From: Alphaproteobacteria bacterium
GTDB lineage: Bacteria; Pseudomonadota; Alphaproteobacteria; DSM-16000; Inquilinaceae
Reading direction: 5' to 3'
Assembly (NCBI GenBank): GCA_028284045.1
Contig: JANQSN010000046.1
Coordinates: 26,509-90,508, forward strand
Length of the DNA: 64,000 bases
In this document: positions 1-7,283 of the stretch, piece by piece
Layout: each line of letters begins with the position of its first letter
Position numbering within the stretch: position 1 is the first letter of the stretch
Translations under genes and position numbers: made by a program
Notes under the pieces: generated by a model
Seen by the model: the letters and a program-made list of their open reading frames with translations, nothing else
Told to the model about the DNA's origin: nothing
The model's database searches: none

Positions 1-122
1 GCCTCGGCGTACACGCCGTCGCGTCCGGCGATCACCAGGCTGTCCTGGGCAAGCGCGGGCGCTATCGGGGCGACCAGCGCGCCGGTGGCGACCACACCGG
101 CGGCCAGAAGAGTGCGGGGCAT
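1..122 (-). CDS. Secreted protein, N-terminus only (possible ABC solute-binding protein)
   Basis: Only the first 40 codons lie in the window; the gene runs off the left edge. The visible residues form a classical signal peptide: a short basic start (MPR), a long Ala/Val/Leu stretch, and an ALA-QDS cleavage-like site near residue 26. The mature start reads DSLVIAGRDGVYAE, which resembles the beginning of extracellular solute-binding proteins, but this is too little to assign a substrate. A good ribosome binding site (GGGAGG) sits about 6 nt before the ATG, supporting the start. It is divergent from comM. Exported location is well supported; the transporter role is a guess. Confidence 0.6.
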   Translation of the reverse strand, partial: MPRTLLAAGVVATGALVAPIAPALAQDSLVIAGRDGVYAE

Positions 123-385
123 GCAAGACCTCCCGTTGTCTGTCAGCGTCGGACGAACGCGCGAGACCGGCACGCGCTACAGAGGCAGCTATACCGCCCG
201 ACGCATGACAGCCGCGTGACGGGGCGGCGAAGGATCGGTGACGATGCGCGCGCGCTTCGCGCGTCGACGGCTGACGCCTGGTCGTACACGATCGCAGGCC
301 ATTTGTGGGATGCCGGATGCTCAGTGGGCTGGTAAGGGTAGTATCTCCCACCGTCGCTATCACCCTTCCATCGAGCGTTGTCGCC

Positions 386-1921
386 TTGCCACCCTCCCCG
401 GTTGCCCGGATCAACACGGTCGCCTTCCAAGGCATCGCGGTCGAGCCGGTCGACGTGCAGGTGCAGCTCGCCAACGGCATGCCGGCCTTCACCCTGGTCG
501 GTCTGCCCGACAAGGCGGTCGGCGAGAGCCGGGAGCGGGTGCGCGCCGCGCTGGGCGCCATGGGTCTGGCGCTGCCGCCCAAACGCATCACCATCAACCT
601 GGCGCCGGCCGACATGGCCAAGGAAGGCAGCCATTTCGACTTGCCGATTGCCCTGGCGCTGCTGGTCGCGCTGGAGGTGGTGCCGGCCGATGCGCTGGCC
701 GGCTATGCGGCGCTGGGGGAGCTGTCGCTCGACGGGCGGCTGAACCGGGTCGCCGGCGTGCTGCCGGCGGCGATCGACGCGGCGGCGCGCGGCCTCGGCC
801 TGATCTGCCCGGAGGCCTGCGGGGCGGAGGCGGCCTGGGCGGCCGATGACGACGGGCGCATTCCCGTCCTGGCCCCGGCTTCGCTGCTGGCGCTGGTCAA
901 CCATGTGAAGGGTGCCCAGGTGCTCGCCCAGCCCGATCCGGCGATGCAGTCGCTGCAGGACAGGGCCGGGGATCTGGCGGAGGTGAAGGGCCAGGAGGCG
1001 GGCAAGCGGGCGGTCGAGGTGGTGGCGGCCGGCGGCCACAACCTGTTGATGATCGGCCCGCCGGGGTCGGGCAAATCGATGCTGGCGGCGCGGCTGCCCG
1101 GCATCCTGCCGCCCTTGGAGCCGACGGAGGCGCTGGACGTCTCGATGATCCATTCCGTCGCCGGCCTCCTGGAAGAGGGTCGGCTGCTGCGCCGGCGGCC
1201 CTATCGCGACCCGCACCATTCCGCTTCCTTGCCCGCGCTGGTGGGCGGCGGGTCGCGGGCGCGGCCGGGGGAGGTGTCGCTGGCTCATCGCGGCGTCCTG
1301 TTCCTGGACGAGCTGCCGGAGTTTCCCCGCCCGACCCTGGAGGCCCTGCGTCAGCCCTTGGAGACCGGGCGGGTCACCGTGGCGCGGGCGAACACGCATG
1401 TGACCTATCCGGCGCGCGTCCAGCTCGTCGCCGCGATGAACCCCTGCCGCTGCGGCTATCTCGGCGACGAGGACTTGGCCTGCAGCCGCGCGCCGCGCTG
1501 CGGAGCGGACTATCAGGCACGGATCAGCGGGCCGCTGTTCGACCGCATCGACGTGCATGTCGAGGTGCCGGCCGTGGCGGCGGCGGACCTGGCGGCGGCG
1601 CCGTCGGGCGAGACGTCCGCCGCCGTCGCCGCGCGGGTTGCGGCCGCCCGCACCGTTCAGCGCGAACGCTATGCCGGCGACGGCGGCGTCACCTGCAATG
1701 CGGAGGCCGATGGCGCCCTGTTGGAGCGGGTGGCAACGCCCGACGAGGCCGGCCGGACCCTCTTGGCCGAGGCGACCGACCGCCTTCGGCTGACCGCCCG
1801 CGCCTACCATCGCGTTCTGCGCGTCGCCCGCACGCTCGCCGACCTGGAAGCCGTCACCGCCGTGCGCCGCCCCCACATCGCCGAGGCGCTGAGCTACCGC
1901 CGCATCGTGCTGGGGCGGTAG
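386..1921 (+). CDS. comM: YifB/ComM family Mg-chelatase-like AAA+ ATPase
   Basis: This is a ComM/YifB protein, a hexameric AAA+ helicase-like ATPase; in naturally competent bacteria ComM promotes branch migration of incoming DNA. The N-terminal domain has the family hallmarks VGLPDKAVGESRERVRAAL and INLAPADMAKEGSHFDLPIAL. Walker A is GPPGSGKS (about residue 224) and Walker B is VLFLDELPE (about 304), followed by AAMNPCRCGYLGD and the Mg-chelatase C-terminal domain. I place the start at the in-frame TTG at 386, giving 511 aa, because homology begins at VARINTVAFQG and relatives are about 506-510 aa. An upstream GTG (305) and ATG (317) would add a non-conserved leader. No other competence genes are nearby. 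Confidence 0.92.
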   Translation: MPPSPVARINTVAFQGIAVEPVDVQVQLANGMPAFTLVGLPDKAVGESRERVRAALGAMGLALPPKRITINLAPADMAKEGSHFDLPIALALLVALEVVPADALAGYAALGELSLDGRLNRVAGVLPAAIDAAARGLGLICPEACGAEAAWAADDDGRIPVLAPASLLALVNHVKGAQVLAQPDPAMQSLQDRAGDLAEVKGQEAGKRAVEVVAAGGHNLLMIGPPGSGKSMLAARLPGILPPLEPTEALDVSMIHSVAGLLEEGRLLRRRPYRDPHHSASLPALVGGGSRARPGEVSLAHRGVLFLDELPEFPRPTLEALRQPLETGRVTVARANTHVTYPARVQLVAAMNPCRCGYLGDEDLACSRAPRCGADYQARISGPLFDRIDVHVEVPAVAAADLAAAPSGETSAAVAARVAAARTVQRERYAGDGGVTCNAEADGALLERVATPDEAGRTLLAEATDRLRLTARAYHRVLRVARTLADLEAVTAVRRPHIAEALSYRRIVLGR

Positions 1922-1966
1922 GCCCTTCACGCGGCCGCACGACACCCTCATGTGATAGGACCGTTC

Positions 1967-1987
1967 GGCTGGAGCGCCGCTCCAGCC
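1967..1987 (+). terminator. Hairpin after comM
   Basis: A perfect 9-bp inverted repeat (GGCTGGAGC, loop GCC, GCTCCAGCC) lies 46 nt past the comM stop and before the channel gene. The T-tract after it is weak (TTCCCT), so it may terminate comM transcription or simply stabilise the 3' end. Confidence 0.5.
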
Positions 1988-2019
1988 TTCCCTCGACCGC
2001 TCGCGCCGGACCGGAACGC

Positions 2020-2940
2020 TTGCCCGACGCCCAACCCCCCGTTCAGGCCGAGATCGCCCCACCGCCCGCCGGCTGGCGCGCGCGGTTGCGGCGATTCGTT
2101 GAGCATCCGGTGTTCACCCGCTTCATCGCCGTGGTGATCGCGGTCAACGCGGTGACCCTGGGGCTGGAGACCAGCGACCAGGTGATGGCGCACGTCGGGA
2201 CCTTCCTGATCGTGCTGGACCGGACGGCGTTGGCGATCTTCACCGTCGAGATCGCTTTGCGCGTCACGGCCCATGGCTGGCGCTTCTTCCGCGGCGGCTG
2301 GAATTGGTTCGACTTCGTGCTGGTGACGATCTCGCTGGTGCCGGCGTCGGGCAATCTGTCCGTCTTGCGCGCCTTGCGGATCCTGCGCGTGCTGCGGCTC
2401 TTGTCCGTGGTGCCGCAGATGCGCAAGGTGGTGGCCGCCCTCTTGGCCGCCGTGCCGGGGATGGCATCGGTGGTGGCGGTGCTGGCGCTGGTGTTCTATG
2501 TCTCCGCCGTGCTGGCGACCAAGCTGTTCGGCGTGTCGGACCATCCGGACATGCAGGCGTGGTTCGGCACCATCGGCCTGTCGATGTACACGCTGTTCCA
2601 GATCATGACGCTGGAAAGCTGGTCGATGGGCATCGTCCGGCCGACCATGGAGATCTACCCCTGGTCCTGGCTGTTTTTCGTGCCGTTCATCGTGGTTACC
2701 AGCTTCGCCGTCCTGAACCTGTTCATCGCCTTGATCGTCAATGCCATGCAGAGCCGTGCCGCCGAGGAAGAGTTTGCCGAAGAGCACCGCGACCGCCGCC
2801 AGGTGCGCGACGAGGCGGTCGGCCAGCTCTCCGGCGAGATTGCCGAGCTGAGGCGCGAGATCGCCGGGCTGCGCGCCGCCGTGACCGGCGCGGCCGGTGC
2901 GACGCCGGGCGGCCCCGCCGGGAAGGATGACCGCCCGTGA
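2020..2940 (+). CDS. Bacterial voltage-gated sodium channel (NaChBac/BacNav family)
   Basis: The protein has the six-transmembrane layout of single-domain voltage-gated channels. S1 follows an amphipathic N-terminus; S4 (about residues 114-130) carries regularly spaced arginines in LRALRILRVLRLL. The pore loop at about 197-201 reads TLESW, the selectivity filter of BacNav sodium channels, so Na+ rather than K+ is expected. The C-terminal tail (about 245-290) is charged and heptad-like (EIAELRREIAGLRAAV), matching the coiled coil that tetramerises these channels. The start is a TTG; no better in-frame start is seen before S1. It is the first of four genes that each overlap the next by 4 bp. 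Its physiological role here is unknown. Confidence 0.9.
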   Translation: MPDAQPPVQAEIAPPPAGWRARLRRFVEHPVFTRFIAVVIAVNAVTLGLETSDQVMAHVGTFLIVLDRTALAIFTVEIALRVTAHGWRFFRGGWNWFDFVLVTISLVPASGNLSVLRALRILRVLRLLSVVPQMRKVVAALLAAVPGMASVVAVLALVFYVSAVLATKLFGVSDHPDMQAWFGTIGLSMYTLFQIMTLESWSMGIVRPTMEIYPWSWLFFVPFIVVTSFAVLNLFIALIVNAMQSRAAEEEFAEEHRDRRQVRDEAVGQLSGEIAELRREIAGLRAAVTGAAGATPGGPAGKDDRP

Positions 2941-3773
2941 CCGATGCGCGCCCGGCGACCGGCCCGGCCCCCGACTGGCTGGGCGGACGGCTGATCGGCC
3001 ATCGCGGCGCCGCCGCCGTGGCGCCGGAGAACACGTTGGCCGGCATCGCCCGGGCCGCCGCGGCGGGCGCCGGCATGGTCGAGTTCGACGTCAAGCTGAC
3101 CGCCGACGGCGTGCCGATCCTGATGCATGACGACAGGCTGACCCGCACCACCGGCCGCGACGCCGCGGTCGCGGAGACGCCGTTCTCCCGGCTGCGCAAG
3201 CTGGACGCCGGCCGCTGGTTCGACGAGGCCTTCGCCGGCGAGGCGGTGCCGACGCTGGCGGACGCCCTGTCGCTGCTCTATAGCCTGGGGCTCTCCGCCA
3301 ATATCGAGATCAAGCCCTGCCCGGGCCGCGCGGCGGAGACCGCGTTGCGGACCGTCGACACCGTCCTGTCGCTGTGGCCGACCGGCCGGCCGCCGCCGCT
3401 GATCTCCAGCTTCTCCGCCGATGCGCTGACGGCGGCCCGCGCGGCGGGACCGGAACTGCCGGTGGCCGTGCTGGTGGACAGCGACCATGAGGGGCCGGCG
3501 CGCCCCTGGGCGGTGCTGGCGGCCCGCCTCGATGCCGCGGCGGTTAATGTCGAGGCGTCCTTGCTGGCGTCCCATGGGGTGGACCGCTACCGCATCGCCG
3601 GGCACGCGGTGATCGCCTGGACGGTCAACGACCCGGCGACGGCGCGTCATCTGCTGGCCGATGGCGTGGATGCGGTGATCACCGACGATCCGGCCGGTCT
3701 GGCCGCCGCGCTGGCCGACCGGCCGGGCCACGCCGCGGGCGGCGGGGCCGCCGGCGGCGACGCGCCCGCGTGA
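2937..3773 (+). CDS. ugpQ: Glycerophosphodiester phosphodiesterase
   Basis: This is a GDPD-family TIM-barrel enzyme that hydrolyses glycerophosphodiesters to sn-glycerol 3-phosphate and an alcohol. The active-site signature HRGAAAVAPENTLAGI is at about residue 22, followed by EFDVKLTADGVPILMHDD with the metal-binding Glu and Asp, EIKPCPG in mid-protein and a C-terminal AWTVNDPATARHLLADGVDAVITDDP. No signal peptide is visible, so it should be cytosolic like UgpQ. It begins with GTG overlapping the channel stop (GTGA). The last 20 residues are Gly/Ala-rich and probably disordered. Confidence 0.93.
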   Translation: MTDARPATGPAPDWLGGRLIGHRGAAAVAPENTLAGIARAAAAGAGMVEFDVKLTADGVPILMHDDRLTRTTGRDAAVAETPFSRLRKLDAGRWFDEAFAGEAVPTLADALSLLYSLGLSANIEIKPCPGRAAETALRTVDTVLSLWPTGRPPPLISSFSADALTAARAAGPELPVAVLVDSDHEGPARPWAVLAARLDAAAVNVEASLLASHGVDRYRIAGHAVIAWTVNDPATARHLLADGVDAVITDDPAGLAAALADRPGHAAGGGAAGGDAPA

Positions 3774-4564
3774 TGCGGTTGCCCGGCCTGATCCGCAAGC
3801 CCCGCCCGCCGCGGCTGGATGCGGAGCAGCTTCGCCGCGATCCCGCCGGGCTTGGCGGACTGGGCCGCGGGGCCGCCGCGCCGCCGGTGTCGATCCGCGT
3901 CGACCGGCGCGCCCGCCGCCTGGCCATCCGGGTCGATCCGCGGACCCGCGCGGTGAAGTTGACGGTGCCGACGCACGCCCGGCCGGAGACGGTGCTGGGC
4001 TTCGTGCGCGCGCATACCGGCTGGGTGGCGGCCCGGCTGGAGGCATTGGGCACCGCCGTCCCGTTCGCCGAAGGATCGGTGCTGCCGATCCTCGGCGAAC
4101 CGGTGACCATCGAGACGGCGCCAGGCATCGGGATCGTTCGCGACGGTGACCGGCTGCGGGTCGGCGGCGATCCGGCCTTCCTGGCGCGCCGGGTCGGCGA
4201 TTGGCTGAAGCGCGAGGCGCGCCGGACGTTGAGCGACCGCACCGCCGCCATGGCCGCGCGTCTCGGTACCCGGGCCACGGCGGTCTCGGTGCGCGATACG
4301 GTCAGCCGCTGGGGGTCGTGCTCCGCCGGCGGGCGGATCAGCTATTCCTGGCGGCTGATCCTGGCGCCGGATTGGGTGGCCGACTATGTGGTCGCGCATG
4401 AGGTGGCGCATCTGGTCGAACTCAACCACTCGCCGCGCTTTTGGCGGCTGGTCGGCGACCTGGTCGGCGATATCGACCCCGCGCGCCGCTGGTTGAAGCG
4501 CCATGGCCCTGCCCTGCACCGCTACGGCGGGGACGGTACGCCGCCGCTCGCCGATCTATCGTGA
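3770..4564 (+). CDS. YgjP-like M48-related metallohydrolase (DUF45)
   Basis: The C-terminal half is a YgjP/SprT-like zinc metallopeptidase fold: VSRWGSCSAGGRISYSWRLILAP precedes the zinc motif HEVAH (about residues 210-214), followed by LNHSPRFW with the third ligand. The N-terminal half (RVDRRARRLAIRVDPRTRAVKLTVP) is the usual beta-rich region of this family. The substrate is unknown for the family. It can begin at GTG 3770 or ATG 3773; both are coupled to the preceding stop. It overlaps the next gene by 4 bp. Confidence 0.88.
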   Translation: MMRLPGLIRKPRPPRLDAEQLRRDPAGLGGLGRGAAAPPVSIRVDRRARRLAIRVDPRTRAVKLTVPTHARPETVLGFVRAHTGWVAARLEALGTAVPFAEGSVLPILGEPVTIETAPGIGIVRDGDRLRVGGDPAFLARRVGDWLKREARRTLSDRTAAMAARLGTRATAVSVRDTVSRWGSCSAGGRISYSWRLILAPDWVADYVVAHEVAHLVELNHSPRFWRLVGDLVGDIDPARRWLKRHGPALHRYGGDGTPPLADLS

Positions 4565-5808
4565 CCGGTCTGCAGGCGGCGGCCGCGCCGCGGCGGCGCC
4601 CCGCGGCGGATGGCTGGGGGATCGGCATCCTGTTGGCGGCGCTGGTCGCGCTGGGGCCGTTGTCCACCGACTTCTATCTGCCGGCGCTGCCCGCCATCGG
4701 CCGGGCCTTCGCCGCCGATATGGCGACCACCCAGTTGACCTTGAGCGTGTTTCTGGCCGGCTTCGCCGTCGGTCAGCTCGTCTACGGGCCGCTCAGCGAC
4801 CGCTTCGGCCGGCGCCCGCTGATCCTGGCCGGGATCGGGCTTTATCTGGTGGCCAGCGTCGCCTGCGCGCTGGCCCCGTCGGTGGAGGCGCTGATCGCCT
4901 GGCGGTTCGTCCAGGCGGTCGGGGCCTGCGCCGGGCCGGTGCTGGCGCGCGCGGTGGTGCGCGACGTGCATGCACCGGCGGCGGCGGCCCGGGTGCTGGC
5001 CTATATCGCCATGGCGATGGCGCTGGCCCCGGCGCTCGGACCGATCCTGGGCGGTCTGATGACCGTATGGTTCGGCTGGCGGTCGACCTTCTGGGCGCTG
5101 GTCGCCGTCGCCGCAGTGCTGCTGGTGGCGGTGCTGGGCCGGCTCGACGAGACCAACCACCGGCGCGACCCCACCGCCATCCGTCCGCGCCGCATCCTGG
5201 CGAACTACCGGCGGCTGCTCGGCCACCGGCGCTATCTCGGCTATGTCGGGGTGGTCGCCGCGGCCTATAGCGGCATCTTCGCGTTCATCTCCGGCTCCAG
5301 CTTCCTGTTGATCGACACGCTGGGGCTGTCGCCGGACCGCTTCGGTCTGTGCTTCGGGGCCATCGTCGTTGGCTATATGGTGGGCAGCTTGCTGTCGGGC
5401 CGTCTCAGCGTGCGTCTGGGCATCGACCGGATGATCGCCTGGGGGGCGGCGACGGCGCTGGCCGGCGGCGGCGTGATGCTGATCCTGGCGCTCGCCCTGC
5501 CGCCGGGGGTCTTCGTCACGATCGGGCCGTTCTTCGTGTTCATGATCGGGGCGGGGTTGATCCTGCCGAACGGCATGGCCGGCGCGGTGGGCCCGTTCCC
5601 GGAGATGGCGGGGGCGGCGTCCTCGCTGCTCGGCTTCTGTCAGATGACCGCCGGTGCCCTGGTCGGCATCGCCGTCGGCCATGGGGCCGGCGAGACGGCG
5701 CTGCCGATCGCGGCGGCGGTGACCGCGGTCGCTGCGGTGGCGGCCCTGCTGCGGGCGACGGCGCTGAAGCCGGCCGCGCTGGGGCAGGATACCGGCGCGC
5801 CGGCATGA
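4561..5808 (+). CDS. Bcr/CflA family drug-resistance MFS transporter
   Basis: A 12-helix major facilitator of the Bcr/CflA subfamily (drug:H+ antiporter 1). Helix 1 contains GPLSTDFYLPALPAIGRAF, diagnostic of Bcr/CflA, and the helix 2-3 loop reads YGPLSDRFGRRPLILAGIGLY. The family exports bicyclomycin, chloramphenicol or sulfonamides, and sometimes cysteine or arabinose; the substrate here cannot be read. I start it at GTG 4561, which overlaps the previous stop in the same GTGA arrangement as its neighbours, giving 415 aa. The frame is open further upstream, but that extension lies inside the previous gene. Last member of the overlapped run. Confidence 0.92.
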   Translation: MTGLQAAAAPRRRPAADGWGIGILLAALVALGPLSTDFYLPALPAIGRAFAADMATTQLTLSVFLAGFAVGQLVYGPLSDRFGRRPLILAGIGLYLVASVACALAPSVEALIAWRFVQAVGACAGPVLARAVVRDVHAPAAAARVLAYIAMAMALAPALGPILGGLMTVWFGWRSTFWALVAVAAVLLVAVLGRLDETNHRRDPTAIRPRRILANYRRLLGHRRYLGYVGVVAAAYSGIFAFISGSSFLLIDTLGLSPDRFGLCFGAIVVGYMVGSLLSGRLSVRLGIDRMIAWGAATALAGGGVMLILALALPPGVFVTIGPFFVFMIGAGLILPNGMAGAVGPFPEMAGAASSLLGFCQMTAGALVGIAVGHGAGETALPIAAAVTAVAAVAALLRATALKPAALGQDTGAPA

Positions 5809-5887
5809 CGGGCGCGGGCACTGGTGGTAGCGTTTTCATTGGGACCCGGCCGGCCGGTCGGCCTTGAGGGATAGGTCAAGCGCCTCG

Positions 5888-6685
5888 ATGGACACGCGCC
5901 CGTTCGATTTCACCGAAGACCAGATACAGCGCTACGCCCGCCATATCGTCTTGCCGGAGGTCGGCGGAACCGGGCAGCAGGCCCTGTTGGCGGCGCGGGT
6001 CCTGGTGGTGGGGGCCGGCGGGCTGGGGTCGGCGGCGCTGCTCTATCTGGCGGCGGCCGGTGTCGGTCACATTTCCGTGATCGATCCCGATCGCGTCTCC
6101 CTCGACAATCTGCAGCGCCAAGTCGTGCACGAGTCCGCCAAGATCGGCACGGCCAAGGCGACCAGCGCCGCCGGCCGGCTGCGCGCGCTGAACCCCGATA
6201 TCCGGATCGAGCCGATCGTCGGCCGGCTGTCGGCGGCGAATGCACCGGACCTCGTGGCGCGAAGCGATCTGGTGCTCGACGGATCGGACAACTTCGCCAC
6301 GCGCTACCTGGTGAACGACGCGTGCTATCTGGGGGACCGGCCGCTGGTCAGCGCGGCGGTCCTGCGCTTCGAGGGACAGCTTGGCGTTTTTGCCGGCCGG
6401 GCCGGGCCGTGCTGGCGCTGCCTCTATCCTGAGCCGCCGGACCCGCACCGCGTGCCGAGCTGTGCCCAGGCCGGCGTGCTGGGTGCGGTCGCCGGGGTGA
6501 TGGGCGCGTTGCAGGCGACCGCGGCGCTGAAGCGCCTGTTGGGTCTGGGGGATGACGATGTCGGCCGGCTGCTGGTCTACGACGCGCTGGGCGCCGGCTT
6601 TCGCATAATGACCGTGCCGGCCGATCCCGCCTGCCGGCTGTGCGGCCCAGAGGCCGCGATCCGGGACCTTACCGATCATGACTGA
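5888..6685 (+). CDS. moeB: Molybdopterin-synthase adenylyltransferase / ThiF-type E1-like enzyme
   Basis: An E1-like adenylyltransferase that activates the C-terminus of a ubiquitin-like sulfur carrier (MoaD or ThiS). Features in order: RYARHIVLPEVGGTGQ at the N-terminus, nucleotide-binding VLVVGAGGLGS (residues 38-48), DNLQRQ, the ATP-contact DGSDNFATRYLVND, and two CxxC pairs (PCWRC and ACRLC) for the structural zinc. There is no C-terminal rhodanese domain, so it is the short MoeB type. The ATG at 5888 matches the usual length; an in-frame TTG at 5864 would add eight residues. It overlaps the next gene by 8 bp, linking it to a DsrE-like protein. Confidence 0.88.
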   Translation: MDTRPFDFTEDQIQRYARHIVLPEVGGTGQQALLAARVLVVGAGGLGSAALLYLAAAGVGHISVIDPDRVSLDNLQRQVVHESAKIGTAKATSAAGRLRALNPDIRIEPIVGRLSAANAPDLVARSDLVLDGSDNFATRYLVNDACYLGDRPLVSAAVLRFEGQLGVFAGRAGPCWRCLYPEPPDPHRVPSCAQAGVLGAVAGVMGALQATAALKRLLGLGDDDVGRLLVYDALGAGFRIMTVPADPACRLCGPEAAIRDLTDHD

Positions 6686-7073
6686 GCGCCTTTCCGGTCT
6701 CGACCTCATCGTCTTCGACGACCGGTACGAGCGCGTGCACTACGCGTTGGCCATGGCCGCCGCGGCCGCCGCCAGCAACCGGCCGACGCGGCTGTTCTTC
6801 GCCGGTCCGGCGATCCGGGCGCTGCTGCCCGACGGCTGGCGGACATTGGCCGGCGCGCCGGAGCCGACCGACGATGCACGCCAAGCCATGGGGATCGCCG
6901 GATGGGAAACCTTGGCGGCGTCCGTGGTGGCGCTGAATGTGCCCGTTCTGGCCTGCGAGATTGCGATAACGGCCGCCGGTTTGTCGGCCGACCAGCTCAC
7001 CGCCCTGCCCGCGACGGTAACGGGTCTGGTTGGCTTCTATGCCGGGCTAAGCGGGCAAATGGTATTTATCTAG
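6678..7073 (+). CDS. DsrE/DsrF-like family protein
   Basis: A 131-residue protein with the DsrE fold pattern: an N-terminal strand LDLIVFDD, an alanine-rich helix with YERVHYALAMAAAAAAS, RLFFAGPAIRALL, and a C-terminal ACEIAITAAGLSADQL ending in a short strand. Cys in LACEIAI is the position that can carry sulfur in DsrE-like proteins. It overlaps moeB by 8 bp, so the two are co-translated. A sulfur-handling role beside an E1-like enzyme is plausible but not shown. The 210 bp after it hold no clear gene or terminator. Confidence 0.7.
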   Translation: MTERLSGLDLIVFDDRYERVHYALAMAAAAAASNRPTRLFFAGPAIRALLPDGWRTLAGAPEPTDDARQAMGIAGWETLAASVVALNVPVLACEIAITAAGLSADQLTALPATVTGLVGFYAGLSGQMVFI

Positions 7074-7283
7074 AGAGGAAGAATGAAAATACGTGAACAA
7101 TCGGCTTTTTCGGCCTGATGGTCTCCTAGAGGATCCGAAACTGTCGCCGGTCGCGAAGCTCGGCGGGCTGTTTTGCGTGTTGAGCGAGACAGCTTTTCGC
7201 CTTAACACCTTTGGTTCTCCGGTGCGCATACCCTGGGGGGCCAACGGCGGGCACCCGTCGTCACCCGGTGGTGTTGCCTCGGG

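Noticed and set aside
143..2062. Long minus-strand open frame opposite comM
   Set aside because: Pro/Arg/Gln/His-rich shadow translation typical of high-GC antisense frames; comM is unmistakable on the other strand.
7083..7118. Eleven-codon mini-frame (MKIREQSAFSA) with a GAGGAAG ribosome site after the DsrE gene
   Set aside because: Too short to support as a gene; no attenuator-like structure follows that would make it a leader peptide.
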